Position numbers and translations under genes: made by a program. This document shows positions 43,631-54,758 of a DNA stretch of 64,000 nt, one piece after another. Under the pieces are notes generated by a model. That model did no database searches and was not told the origin of the DNA. It saw only the letters and a list, made by a program, of their open reading frames with translations. Every line of letters starts with the position of its first letter. Position 1 is the first letter of the stretch. This DNA comes from Xanthobacteraceae bacterium (GTDB lineage Bacteria; Pseudomonadota; Alphaproteobacteria; Rhizobiales; Xanthobacteraceae). Location: NCBI GenBank assembly GCA_019745775.1, contig JAIESR010000001.1, positions 1-64,000 on the forward strand, in the 5' to 3' direction.

Positions 43631-43702
43631 CCGCTTGTCCCCGCGAAGGCGGGGACCCAGTCTAGGCCAAGACTGGATTCCCGCTTGCGCGGGAATGAGC
43701 GG
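43631..43702. repeat. Palindromic intergenic repeat, family B copy 3
   Basis: CTTGTCCCCGCGAAGGCGGGGAC and GATTCCCGCTTGCGCGGGAATGAGCGG are the inverse-orientation equivalents of the two hairpins in 5116-5250. It lies between the adaptor and the pump gene. Confidence 0.8.
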
Positions 43703-43756
43703 CGGCGAGACGCGAATTGAACAGGGCTCGCCGATTGCGTCTCACGGGGCAGCGAC

Positions 43757-46700
43757 ATGATCTCAAAATTCTTCATCGAGCGGCCGGTCCTCGCCAACGT
43801 CATCGCCATCCTGATGGTGGTGATCGGCCTGGTGGCGCTGATCAACCTCCCGGTCGCGCAGTATCCCGACATCACGCCGCCGACCGTGCAGGTCACCACC
43901 CGTTATCCCGGCGCCAATGCGCGTACGGTCATCGACACCGTTGCACTGCCGATCGAGCAGCAAGTCAACGGCGTCGAAGGCATGATCTACATGCAGTCGT
44001 ATTCCGGCGACGACGGCAGCTACACGCTCACGGTCACCTTCAAGATCGGCACCAATCTCGACTTCGCCCAGGTGCTGGTGCAGAACCGCGTCGCCAGCGC
44101 GCTCGCATCGCTGCCGCAGGCGGTTCAGGTGCAGGGCGTCAATACGCAGAAGAAGTCGACGGCGATCCTTCAGATCGTAGCGCTGACGTCGCCCGAGGGC
44201 CGCTACGACAGTCTCTATCTCGCCAACTACGCGACCATCCGCCTCAAGGACGAGCTCGCGCGCTTGCCGGGCGTCGGCAACGTCGTTGTGTTCGGCGCCG
44301 GCCAGTACTCGATGCGGATCTGGCTCGATCCCGAGAAGCTGCAGGCGCGCGGCTTGACGCCGAGCGACGTGATCAACTCGCTCCAACAGCAAAGTCAGCA
44401 GGTGACCGCCGGCCAGATCGGCGCGCCGCCGGCGCCATCGGGGCAATCGTTCCAGTACACGCTCAATATCTACGGCCGTCTCGACGATCCCGAGGAATTC
44501 GCCAACGTGATCGTGAAGACCGGCAGCGCCGGGGACATCACCCGGGTCAGCGACATCGGCCGCGTCGAACTGGGCGCGCAGACCTACAGCCAGATATTCA
44601 CGCTCGATGGCCGACCTTCGGCGGGCCTTGCGATCTTCCAGTCACCGGGCGCGAACGCGCTCGACGTCGGCGACGAGATCCAGAAGCGCATGCGGGAGCT
44701 GTCGCGTGCGTTTCCGCAGGACTTGACCTACGGCATCCCGTTCGACACCACCAAATTCGTGCGCGCATCGGTGAACGAGGTCTACAAGACCCTGTTCGAG
44801 GCGGGCATCCTGGTGCTGATCGTGATCCTGTTCTTCCTGCAAGACTGGCGCGCGACCCTGGTGCCTGCGACGACGGTGCCGGTCACGATCATCGGCGCGT
44901 TCGCCCTCATGGCGGCGATGGGCTTCACCGTCAACATGTCGACGCTGTTCGCGCTGGTGCTGGCGATCGGCATCGTGGTCGACGACGCCATCGTGGTGGT
45001 CGAAGGCGCCGCCCACAATATCGAGCAGGGCATGTCCGGGCACGACGCCGCGATCCGCGCCATGGATCAGCTGTTCGGCCCGATCATCGGCATTACGCTG
45101 GTGCTGATGGCGGTGTTCATCCCGGCGGCCTTCCTGCCGGGCCTGACCGGCCGCATGTACGCGCAATTCGCGCTGGTCATCGCCGCGACCGCCCTGCTCA
45201 GCGCCATCAATGCGGCGACGCTCAAGCCGACCCAGTGCGCGATGTGGCTTCGCCCTACGGTACCACTGGAAAAGCGCAATATCGTCTATCGCGCCTTCGA
45301 CAATATCTACCAGCGCTCCGAGCGCGGCTATGTTGCGTTGATTCATCGTATTGTCGCGCGTTCCGGCGCCTGGGTCGTGGCGGTGCTGATCCTCATCGGC
45401 GTCATCGGCTACATGTTCACGCGCATTCCGACCGCCTTCCTGCCGATCGAAGACCAGGGTTACCTGATCGCCAACGTGCAATTGCCGGACGGCGCATCGC
45501 TCGAGCGCACGCAGAACGCGCTCGACCGCGTGCAGCAGATCGTGCGCAAGACTCCCGGCGTCCAGCAGGTCGTCACCATCGCTGGCATCTCGGTGCTGGA
45601 CGGCTCGTCGACACTCTCCAGCGCCGGCGTCGCCTACATCATCCTGGACGATTGGGACAAGCGCGGCCGCGCGCAGGGCCTGCTGCCGCTGTTCTCCGCG
45701 CTCAACCGGGCCGTCGAGACGGTTGAGGAGGCGCGGGTGATGGTGCTGCCGCCCCCGCCGATCCAGGGCGTCGGCAATGCCGCCGGCGCGACCATGCAGG
45801 TGCAGTTGCGCGATGGCACCTTCGACCTCGCCAAGCTGCAGAATATGGTTCAGGCTATGGTGACGAACTCCGAGAGCCAATCGAGCCTGCAGCGGGTGAT
45901 CGCTTCCTACCGGGCGACGGTGCCGCAGTACGTCGTCGAGATCGACCGGGTGAAGACCCAGACGCTGGGGCTGACCGTCAACCAGGTGTTCAACGCGCTG
46001 GGCGGCTATCTCGGTGCCAGCTATGTCGACCAGTTCAACAAGTTCGGCCGCACGTTCCAGATCTATGTGCAGGCGGATTCGCAATTTCGCTTGCGCACCC
46101 AGGACATCAACCTGCTGACCGTGCGCAACAGCAACGGCGACATGATTCCGCTCGGCACGCTGGTGTCGATCAAGCCGACGGTCGGCTCGCCGCTGATCAG
46201 TCTCTACAACCTCTACCCGTCGGCGACCATCATCGCCCTGCCGGCGAGCGGCATCTCGACCGGTCAGGCGATGACGCTGATGGAAGAGATCGCGGCGAAG
46301 ACGTTGCCGCCCGGCGCCGGCTATGAATGGACCGCGATGTCCTATCAGGAAAAGATCGTCGGCAATCAGATGTTCATTGTCTTCGGTCTCGCGATGCTGC
46401 TGGTCTATCTCGTGCTCGCCGGCCAGTACGAGAGCTGGCTGACGCCGCTGGCGGTGATCCTGTCGGTGCCGCTCGCTTTGCTCGGTCCGGTGGCGGTGCT
46501 CAACGTCGTCCCGCTCGGCAACAACCTCTATGTGCAGATCGGCCTCGTGCTGCTGATCGCGCTGGCGGCCAAGAACGCTATCCTGATCGTCGAGGTGGCG
46601 CGCGAACTGCGGGCGCACGGCAAGGACATCGTCGACGCCGCGATCGAGGCGGCGCGCTCCCGCTTCCGGCCGATCCTGATGACGTCGTTCGCCTTCATCC

Positions 46701-46906
46701 TGGGCATGGTGCCGCTGGTGCTCGCGACCGGCGCCGGCGCCAATTCGCGGATCTCGATCGGCATCACGGTCGTCTCCGGCATGCTGGCGTCGACCTGCCT
46801 CGCGGTCTTGTTCGTCCCCGCTTTCTTCGTCATCGTGCAGCGCTTCGATGAGTGGCGCGCCGCCCGCAAGGGCAAGAAGGCCGAGACGGCGGTGCCGGCG
46901 GAATAG
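43757..46906 (+). CDS. RND multidrug efflux pump, inner-membrane permease (HAE1 family)
   Basis: This 1049-residue AcrB-type protein starts [25 protein letters not shown] and has about 12 membrane helices with two large periplasmic loops. The proton-relay aspartates are visible in [17 protein letters not shown] (about 409-410), and [48 protein letters not shown] is the equivalent of helices 10-11. It exports hydrophobic drugs, solvents or similar using the proton gradient with the adaptor upstream. The regulator is not adjacent. Confidence 0.96.
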   Translation: MISKFFIERPVLANVIAILMVVIGLVALINLPVAQYPDITPPTVQVTTRYPGANARTVIDTVALPIEQQVNGVEGMIYMQSYSGDDGSYTLTVTFKIGTNLDFAQVLVQNRVASALASLPQAVQVQGVNTQKKSTAILQIVALTSPEGRYDSLYLANYATIRLKDELARLPGVGNVVVFGAGQYSMRIWLDPEKLQARGLTPSDVINSLQQQSQQVTAGQIGAPPAPSGQSFQYTLNIYGRLDDPEEFANVIVKTGSAGDITRVSDIGRVELGAQTYSQIFTLDGRPSAGLAIFQSPGANALDVGDEIQKRMRELSRAFPQDLTYGIPFDTTKFVRASVNEVYKTLFEAGILVLIVILFFLQDWRATLVPATTVPVTIIGAFALMAAMGFTVNMSTLFALVLAIGIVVDDAIVVVEGAAHNIEQGMSGHDAAIRAMDQLFGPIIGITLVLMAVFIPAAFLPGLTGRMYAQFALVIAATALLSAINAATLKPTQCAMWLRPTVPLEKRNIVYRAFDNIYQRSERGYVALIHRIVARSGAWVVAVLILIGVIGYMFTRIPTAFLPIEDQGYLIANVQLPDGASLERTQNALDRVQQIVRKTPGVQQVVTIAGISVLDGSSTLSSAGVAYIILDDWDKRGRAQGLLPLFSALNRAVETVEEARVMVLPPPPIQGVGNAAGATMQVQLRDGTFDLAKLQNMVQAMVTNSESQSSLQRVIASYRATVPQYVVEIDRVKTQTLGLTVNQVFNALGGYLGASYVDQFNKFGRTFQIYVQADSQFRLRTQDINLLTVRNSNGDMIPLGTLVSIKPTVGSPLISLYNLYPSATIIALPASGISTGQAMTLMEEIAAKTLPPGAGYEWTAMSYQEKIVGNQMFIVFGLAMLLVYLVLAGQYESWLTPLAVILSVPLALLGPVAVLNVVPLGNNLYVQIGLVLLIALAAKNAILIVEVARELRAHGKDIVDAAIEAARSRFRPILMTSFAFILGMVPLVLATGAGANSRISIGITVVSGMLASTCLAVLFVPAFFVIVQRFDEWRAARKGKKAETAVPAE

Positions 46907-46922
46907 TCAAACGAGGGGTGAA

Positions 46923-47705
46923 ATGGAGCTTGGACTGACGGGCAAGGTCGCCCTGGTGACCGGGTCGTCGCGGGGCATCGGGCGCGGCATTGCGGTGGCG
47001 CTGGCACAGGAGGGATGCGATCTCGTCCTCACCGGCACCGACCAGAAAGCGCTCGCCGACGCGACGGCCGCGGTCGAGAAACACGGACGCAAGGCCAAGG
47101 CCGTCGCGATTGATTTGCGTAAAGACGACGCGCCCACCGCACTCATGGAGGCGGCGAAAGGCGCCTATGGGCGCCTCGACATCCTCGTCAACAACGCCGG
47201 CACCACCAAGCGCGGTGACTTTATGACGCTCACCGACGCCGACTGGGCCGAAGGCTATGCACTGAAATTCTTCGCGCATGTGCGGCTGTCGCGCGCCGCC
47301 TGGCCGCTGTTGAAAGCGAGCGGCGGCTCCCTCGTCTCGATCGGCGGCACCTCGGGGCGCGTGCCGACCGCGGGCTTCACCATCGGCAGCTCGGTCAACG
47401 CCGCGGTGGCGGCGTTCTCCAAGGCGCTCGCCGATCTCGGCAAGACCGACGGCGTGCAGGTCAATTGCATCCACCCGAGCTATGTGGACACCGAGCGCTT
47501 TGGGCGCCGCGTCAAGGCCGACATGGAGCGCACCGGCAAGAGCGAGGCCGAGGTGCGCGAATGGCATCGGCAGGACATCGGCACCATCCGGCTCGGCACC
47601 ACCGACGATGTCGCCAATCTCGTCGCCTTCATGGTCTCGCCGCGCGGGCGCTGGCTGCACGGCGCCACCGTCGATCTCGACGGCGGCGAGGTGAAGGCGT
47701 TCTGA
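46923..47705 (+). CDS. Short-chain dehydrogenase/reductase
   Basis: This 260-residue classical SDR starts at ATG 46923 (MELGLTGKVALVTGSSRGIGRG), preceded by ACGAGGGG. TGSSRGIG is the cofactor-binding motif, NNAGTT the structural motif, and the Ser of the catalytic triad is in SLVSIGGTSGR. The catalytic Tyr-x3-Lys is not at the usual place (TAGFTIGSSVNAAVAAFSKALA has no Tyr), so activity is doubtful or a relative with altered residues. It lies 17 bases after the pump gene but is unlikely to be functionally linked. Confidence 0.85.
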   Translation: MELGLTGKVALVTGSSRGIGRGIAVALAQEGCDLVLTGTDQKALADATAAVEKHGRKAKAVAIDLRKDDAPTALMEAAKGAYGRLDILVNNAGTTKRGDFMTLTDADWAEGYALKFFAHVRLSRAAWPLLKASGGSLVSIGGTSGRVPTAGFTIGSSVNAAVAAFSKALADLGKTDGVQVNCIHPSYVDTERFGRRVKADMERTGKSEAEVREWHRQDIGTIRLGTTDDVANLVAFMVSPRGRWLHGATVDLDGGEVKAF

Positions 47706-47717
47706 TTTTTAGGGCTT

Positions 47718-47800
47718 GGAAACGGCTCTCTCACCGCTCATTCCCGCGCAAGCGGGAATCCAGTCTTGATACAATAGGGCTCCCGACGTTGTAGGAGCGA
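47718..47800. repeat. Degraded family B repeat, left of the GIY-YIG cassette
   Basis: CCGCTCATTCCCGCGCAAGC followed by GGGAATCCAGTCTTGAT matches the first hairpin of the family B element. The second hairpin appears strongly degraded (CTCCCGACGTTGTAGGAGCG). Confidence 0.7.
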
Positions 47801-47856
47801 ACGGAAAATGACTATCGAGAATTTGAATCATCTTATGTGAACTTGAGGAAGTAATA

Positions 47857-48072
47857 ATGCATGAAGAGACAAACCCGAAGAGCATATTGCTTCCAGCGCT
47901 CTTAGCAGGAGTGGCAACATTGTTGCTTTCATTAGCGTACATGCCATCAGGTCGCGTAAGAGGCCTTGGCATGGTTACGTACGTGATAATCGGGTTCGGG
48001 ATTGGACTCATTCTTGGAGCAGGCATCGCGTACTTGGTTCGCCAACTATACCGCGTGACAAAGAGAGACTAA
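47857..48072 (+). CDS. Small two-helix membrane protein in low-GC cassette
   Basis: This 71-residue protein has two hydrophobic segments, ILLPALLAGVATLLLSLAYM and VTYVIIGFGIGLILGAGIAYL, and a basic C-terminus (RQLYRVTKRD). Base composition is clearly AT-richer than the surrounding genes. I do not recognise a family. The GIY-YIG gene starts 7 bases after its stop, so they are likely co-transcribed. Confidence 0.6.
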   Translation: MHEETNPKSILLPALLAGVATLLLSLAYMPSGRVRGLGMVTYVIIGFGIGLILGAGIAYLVRQLYRVTKRD

Positions 48073-48079
48073 CGGATCC

Positions 48080-48367
48080 ATGAGTTTCTATGTCTATCTC
48101 GTTGCCAATCGTCGGAATGGTACTCTTTACATCGGAATGACCGATGACCTCGCAAGACGCGTTTGGATGCATCGTGTTGGTGCTCTTTCCGGATTTACCA
48201 AGCAGTATGGAATAAAGATGTTGGTCTGGTACGAACAACACGAAACCCGCGAGTCTGCCTTTGTGCGAGAGCGTCAAATCAAGAAATGGAATCGAGCTTG
48301 GAAGCTGAGACTGGTCGAGCAGATGAATCCGCTGTGGCGTGATCTCTACGACGATATCTTGCGTTAG
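48080..48367 (+). CDS. GIY-YIG nuclease-family protein
   Basis: This 95-residue protein has the complete GIY-YIG core: YVYLVANRRNGTLYIGMTDDLARRVWMHR (with conserved Tyr, Gly, Arg and His) and VWYEQHETRESAFVRERQIKKWNRAWK with the catalytic Glu. It is of the short, stand-alone UPF0213/YhbQ type; its cellular DNA or RNA target is unknown. Codon use and GC content are lower than neighbouring genes, suggesting transfer. It lies between two family B repeat copies. Confidence 0.9.
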   Translation: MSFYVYLVANRRNGTLYIGMTDDLARRVWMHRVGALSGFTKQYGIKMLVWYEQHETRESAFVRERQIKKWNRAWKLRLVEQMNPLWRDLYDDILR

Positions 48368-48372
48368 ATTTA

Positions 48373-48404
48373 GCCTGGGTCCCCGCTTTCGCGGGGACGA
48401 GCGG
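48373..48404. repeat. Half family B repeat, right of the GIY-YIG cassette
   Basis: CCTGGGTCCCCGCTTTCGCG followed by GGGACGAGCGG is identical to the second hairpin of the copies at 5116 and 15837. The first hairpin is absent. Confidence 0.8.
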
Positions 48405-48431
48405 AATATAGAGGCCCGCGGCCGATTGCCA

Positions 48432-50135
48432 ATGTCCATCCTCCTGACCCCAGCACGCATCGGCGGCGTCGAGATCAAGAACCGCATCATCATGCCGCCC
48501 ATGACGACGCGGCTCGCGGACGACGAGGGCCACGTCACCGACGACACCATCGCCTATTACATGGCGCGGGTGCGCGGCGGCGTCGGCATGATCACCGTCG
48601 AGATGGCGTCGCCGGAGCGCGCCGGGCGCCACCGCCGCCGCGAACTCGGCATCTACGACGACCGCTTCCAGCCGGGGCTGACGCGGCTCGTCGACGCGAT
48701 CCGCGGCGGCGGCGCCAAGGCGTCGATCCAGCTCGGCCATGGCGGCGGGCATACGCGGCGCGACATCTGCGGCGAGACGCCGGTCGCGCCGTCGGCGATC
48801 CCGCATCCGGTCTACGAGGTAACCAACGAGACCATCGTGCCGGAGGCGATGACGCGCGAGCGCATCGCCGAGGCAGTGGCCGCGTTCGCGCGCGCCGGCG
48901 CGCGCGCCAAGGCGGCGGGTTTCGACTGTGTCGAGATCCACGCCGCACACGGCTACCTGATCTCGCAATTCGCGACGCCGTTCGAGAACCGGCGCACCGA
49001 CGAGTACGGCGGCTCGCTCGAGAACCGCGCGCGCTTCGGGCTCGATGTGCTGCGCGCGGTCAAGGGCGCGGTCGGCGCGATGCCGGTGATCTATCGCGTG
49101 TCGGTCGACGACTATTTCCCGGAGGGGCTTACGCCGGAGGAGGGCACCCAGATCGCGGTGTGGGCGGCGGAAGCAGGCGCCGATGCGCTGCACATCGCGG
49201 CCGGGCACTATCGCTCGCTGCCGTCGGGCGAGCGCATGATCCCGCCGATGGCCTATCCGGAAGCGACGTTCCTCGACTACGCCGCCGCGGTGAAGCAGCG
49301 CGTCAGCGTGCCCGTCATCGCGGTGGGCCGGCTCGGGAGCATCAAACATGCCGAGGAGGCGATCGGCGGCAACAAAGCGGATTTTGTCGCGCTCGGCCGC
49401 TCGCTGATCGCCGATCCGGAGTGGGTCGTTAAGATCGCGCGCAGCGAGCCACCGCGGCGCTGCCTCGCGTGCAACACCTGCGTCAACGAGATGCGCGGCG
49501 GCGCGCAGCTGCACTGCGTGGTCAACGGCGCCGCCGGTCGCGAGCGCGCCTTCGAAGCGAGGCGCCCACCTCGGAACGAACGCATCGCGATAATCGGCGC
49601 CGGGCCGGCCGGGCTCACCTACGCCTCGCTGGTGGCGGACGGGAATTCAGTGACCGTGTTCGAGCGCCGCGATCGCGCCGGCGGCGCGTTCCGCTATGCC
49701 GGCAAGGCGCCGCTGTTCCAGGACGTCGTCGCCAACCAGAATTCGTTCGACGACTACATCGATGCGTTCACCTGGGCGTGTGCGGCAAAGGGCGTGGCCA
49801 TCCGCTACAACCTCGATATCACCCAGTGGCCCGAGCTGCTGCGGCCGTTCGACCGCATCGTGATCGCGACCGGCGCCGCCTATCGATTCGGCCTCGGCCC
49901 GCTTGCCGCCGCGCTGCTCGATAGTGGCGTCGCCCGCTGGCCATTGTTCCGGCAGGTGCTGTCGTTGCCGTCGGTCCGAGATTGGTTCTACCACCGGGGG
50001 CGCAGGCCCACGGGCGCCGGGTTCCAGGCGCCGGCGCGCCCCGGCCAGCACGTGATTGTGATCGGCGACGCGCTGACGGCCGGAAAGAGCCGGCCGGCCA
50101 TTTCCAGCGCTTTCGAGGCGGCTTTAACATCCTGA
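48432..50135 (+). CDS. NADH:flavin oxidoreductase (Old Yellow Enzyme with FAD domain)
   Basis: This 567-residue protein starts at ATG 48432 (MSILLTPARIGGVEIKNRIIMPPMTT). The FMN-binding TIM barrel extends to about 330 and includes VEIHAAHGYLISQFATPFENRRTDEYGGSLENRARF and KADFVALGRSLIADPEWV. The Cys set RCLACNTCVNEM...LHCVVN fits a [4Fe-4S] cluster as in 2,4-dienoyl-CoA reductase FadH. A Rossmann domain follows (IAIIGAGPAGLTYASLVADG), but the second NAD-binding insertion normal in FadH-type proteins is replaced by VRDWFYHRG... and ends HVIVIGDALTAGKS. Substrate is unknown. Confidence 0.9.
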   Translation: MSILLTPARIGGVEIKNRIIMPPMTTRLADDEGHVTDDTIAYYMARVRGGVGMITVEMASPERAGRHRRRELGIYDDRFQPGLTRLVDAIRGGGAKASIQLGHGGGHTRRDICGETPVAPSAIPHPVYEVTNETIVPEAMTRERIAEAVAAFARAGARAKAAGFDCVEIHAAHGYLISQFATPFENRRTDEYGGSLENRARFGLDVLRAVKGAVGAMPVIYRVSVDDYFPEGLTPEEGTQIAVWAAEAGADALHIAAGHYRSLPSGERMIPPMAYPEATFLDYAAAVKQRVSVPVIAVGRLGSIKHAEEAIGGNKADFVALGRSLIADPEWVVKIARSEPPRRCLACNTCVNEMRGGAQLHCVVNGAAGRERAFEARRPPRNERIAIIGAGPAGLTYASLVADGNSVTVFERRDRAGGAFRYAGKAPLFQDVVANQNSFDDYIDAFTWACAAKGVAIRYNLDITQWPELLRPFDRIVIATGAAYRFGLGPLAAALLDSGVARWPLFRQVLSLPSVRDWFYHRGRRPTGAGFQAPARPGQHVIVIGDALTAGKSRPAISSAFEAALTS

Positions 50136-50238
50136 TTGCGGTGAAGGATTTGAAAACTTTTTGACGCACAATCAGTCACAATTTGGACGCAGGGAGGCCT
50201 ATGCTAGTGCTCCTGCAAAACACGGACGATCGGGGACA

Positions 50239-51387
50239 ATGTTCCGCAGCACGCTTCGGCTGATCGCCGCGCCGGCGATCGCGCTAACCATGGCATTGGT
50301 GCCTTGCGCCGCATCGGCGCAGGGCTTCCTCAACGGCCTGTTCGGGAACAGCGATCGCTTGTCTTCGCCGCCGTCACAGGCGCCTGCGCAAGAGCGCCAG
50401 CAGCCGGCCCAATGGCAGCAGCAACCACAGCAGGGCACGGCAGGGCAGGGCTACGGCGACGAGATATCGCAGCGGATCGTTCGCCTGGAAGCGCAGATCC
50501 GCCAGCTCACCGGCGCGATCGAACAGTTGCAGTATCGCAATCAGCAGCTCGAAGCGCAGGTGCAGCGCATGCAGGGCACAGGCGCGGTGCCGCCCGCCGC
50601 GCGCCAGCCGGCCCCGCAAGTGCAGCCCCAGATGCAGCAGCCGCAGGTTCAGCCGCCGGCGGCACCGCCGCCGGGACGGCGCGGCGAGGTCTTCGATCCG
50701 TCGCAGAATCCGAATGCGCCGGGCGCACCGCGCGTGCTCGGCACAATCCCGTCCGGCGGGCAGGGCGGCGGCCCGGCGCCGATGCCCGGCAACGTCGCGC
50801 AAGGCAATCCGAATTACGACGACGAACAGGTCGGCGCCCCCGGGGGGCGCGGCGCCGGTGCGCCGCTTGATCTGTCGACATTGGCCGGCGCGGCGGCAAC
50901 CGATCGTGCGCTGTCGCAGGGAATGGCGGGCAACGAGCCGATGCAGGCGCCTGCCGGGCGCGGCCAAGGCGGCGGCGCGCAGGTCGCGACCTTGCCGCCG
51001 TCCGACAGCCCGCGCGACAACTACGACATGGCCTACGGCTACATGATGCGCAAGGACTACGCGCTCGCCGAAGACGGCTTCCGCAATTTCCTGCGCCGCT
51101 TCCCGAGCGATCGCCTGGTGTCCGACGCGCAGTACTGGCTCGGCGAGAGCATGTTCCAGCGCCAGCGCTATCGCGACGCCGCCGAGCAGTTCCTCGGCGT
51201 ATCGACCAAGTTCGAGACCAGCGCCCGCGCGCCGGACGCGCTGCTGCGGCTCGGTCAGTCGCTCGCGGCGATGGGCGAGCGCGAAGCGGCCTGCGCTTCG
51301 CTCGCGGAGGTTTCGCGCAAATACCCGCGCGCGTCGGTCGCGGTCCGCCAGGGCGTCGAGCGTGAGCAAAAACGCGTCCGCTGCTGA
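50239..51387 (+). CDS. cpoB: Tol-Pal associated periplasmic protein CpoB (YbgF)
   Basis: This 382-residue protein starts at ATG 50239, with signal peptide ending CAASAQ. The N-terminal coiled coil (RIVRLEAQIRQLTGAIEQLQYRNQQLEAQVQRMQ) is the trimerisation region. A Pro/Gln/Gly-rich linker (about 120-260) is much longer than in E. coli. The C-terminal TPR region (YDMAYGYMMRKDYALAEDGFRNFLRRFP, DAQYWLGESMFQRQRYRDAAEQF) binds TolA. CpoB coordinates peptidoglycan synthesis with Tol. It lies about 8 kb away from pal and overlaps tilS by 26 bases. Confidence 0.93.
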   Translation: MFRSTLRLIAAPAIALTMALVPCAASAQGFLNGLFGNSDRLSSPPSQAPAQERQQPAQWQQQPQQGTAGQGYGDEISQRIVRLEAQIRQLTGAIEQLQYRNQQLEAQVQRMQGTGAVPPAARQPAPQVQPQMQQPQVQPPAAPPPGRRGEVFDPSQNPNAPGAPRVLGTIPSGGQGGGPAPMPGNVAQGNPNYDDEQVGAPGGRGAGAPLDLSTLAGAAATDRALSQGMAGNEPMQAPAGRGQGGGAQVATLPPSDSPRDNYDMAYGYMMRKDYALAEDGFRNFLRRFPSDRLVSDAQYWLGESMFQRQRYRDAAEQFLGVSTKFETSARAPDALLRLGQSLAAMGEREAACASLAEVSRKYPRASVAVRQGVEREQKRVRC

Positions 51388-52429
51388 CGACGCGTTGCCG
51401 ATCTCGGCCGCGGAAGCGAACCGCCTGTTCGGCGGCTTTGACAAATTCCCGGCATTGGTCCTTGCCGTATCGGGCGGACCCGATTCCACCGCCTTGATGG
51501 TGCTCGCGGCGCGGTGGCGCGGCCGGGGGCGCTCGCCAAAGCTTGTCGCCGTCACGGTCAATCACGGGCTGCGCGAGGAAGCCAAGCGCGAGGCTAAGGC
51601 GGTCGAGAAGCTCGCGCACAAGCTCGGCATCGAGCACCGCACGCTTGAATGGGTCGGCCGCAAGCCGAAGACGGGCTTGCAGGAGGCCGCGCGACTGGCG
51701 CGCTACCGCCTCCTTTGCGACGTGGCACGCGAGGTTGGCGCCGCACACGTGCTCACCGCCCACACCCGCGACGACCAGGCCGAGACGATCCTGATCCGCA
51801 TGGCGCGCGGCAGCGGCGTCAGCGGGCTCGCCGGCATGTTGGCCTATTCGAGTATTCCAACGCAGGAGGGCAGGGATCTCGGCCTCGTGCGGCCACTGCT
51901 GGGCATTCCGAAGTCGCGGCTGATTGCGACGCTCAAGGCTGCCAGGATCCGCTACGCCAATGATCCGTCCAACCGCGACCCGCGCTTCACGCGTTCGCGT
52001 TTGCGCGAGTTGATGCCGGCGCTCGCGCGTGAGGGATTGACCGCATCGCGGCTTGCTGCATTGGCACGCCGCGTTCAGCGCGTCGAAGAAACGCTACGGC
52101 AGGTAATGGTCGCCGCCAACAAGAAGGTCGCGCCCGGTCCATGGCCGGCCGAAGGGCCGGTGACCATGCAGACGGACATGTTTGCCGACCTGCCGCGCGA
52201 GGTTGCGCTGCGGTTGCTCGGGCGGGCGATCGCCTGGACCGGCGACGAGGGGTCGGTCGAGCTCGGTAAGCTCGAAACATTCTGTGATGAGATGGACCGG
52301 GCTCTACGTGATGCCACGAAGTTTCGCCGCACCCTGGCCGGAGCGTTGGTTACGGCGGGTCGCGACAAAATCACGGTCGAAAGGGCCCCGCCGCGCCGAA
52401 CTGCACAGGGAAGCAGCAGAACCGCTTAA
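51362..52429 (+). CDS. tilS: tRNA(Ile)-lysidine synthetase TilS
   Basis: This 355-residue enzyme starts at GTG 51362 inside the cpoB gene. The PP-loop VSGGPDSTALMVLA (Ser at about 37) binds ATP. Motifs VTVNHGLREEAKREA, AHTRDDQAETILIRMARGSG and LVRPLLGIPKSRL follow. It converts the CAU anticodon wobble base of tRNA-Ile2 to lysidine. It precedes ftsH, as in many alphaproteobacteria. Confidence 0.95.
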   Translation: MSKNASAADDALPISAAEANRLFGGFDKFPALVLAVSGGPDSTALMVLAARWRGRGRSPKLVAVTVNHGLREEAKREAKAVEKLAHKLGIEHRTLEWVGRKPKTGLQEAARLARYRLLCDVAREVGAAHVLTAHTRDDQAETILIRMARGSGVSGLAGMLAYSSIPTQEGRDLGLVRPLLGIPKSRLIATLKAARIRYANDPSNRDPRFTRSRLRELMPALAREGLTASRLAALARRVQRVEETLRQVMVAANKKVAPGPWPAEGPVTMQTDMFADLPREVALRLLGRAIAWTGDEGSVELGKLETFCDEMDRALRDATKFRRTLAGALVTAGRDKITVERAPPRRTAQGSSRTA

Positions 52430-52629
52430 CCACGCGTCGATATGACCGCCGCAAGCGGCCTAAACGCCGGTAGAATGGGACAAATTGGCCGGTTTCCCTT
52501 GGCAGACGCGGGTACGAGACCTAGATTGGGTACCGGGATGGACCTGAATCGGCCACGAGTGGCCGCCATCATCGATTTTCCGCCCTTTCGGGGCCCCGGC
52601 AGGCATGCCGGATAGAAGGATCGGGTTGA

Positions 52630-54549
<1,920 letters not shown>

Positions 54550-54573
54550 GATTGAAGCACCTGCTGTGGCACG

Positions 54574-54602
54574 AACGCCCGCTCTCAGGCGGGCGTTTTC
54601 GT
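54574..54602 (+). terminator. Rho-independent terminator behind ftsH
   Basis: AACGCCCGC and GCGGGCGTT form a 9-base-pair stem with a 6-base loop, followed by TTCGTGTTTT. It lies 25 bases after the ftsH stop. Confidence 0.8.
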
Positions 54603-54758
54603 GTTTTGCTGTTGGTTTAAATAGAACGGGCAGAGGGTTCGGTGCGTTCCCTCTCCCGCGAAAGGGCGTTCACGCCCGTCTTCGACGGACTAGGGGGGAG
54701 GGGGCCGATCGCCGTTGCCGCTCCGGTGAAGCTCACTTCCAAGATCGCGAACGCGTCG

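Noticed and set aside
44642-46618. 658-residue minus-strand frame opposite the RND pump
   Set aside because: Same shadow effect; rich in His, Arg, Asp and Gln with no motif.
43757-46906. Complete tripartite efflux operon
   Set aside because: The adaptor and pump are present, but no TolC/OprM-type outer-membrane gene follows.
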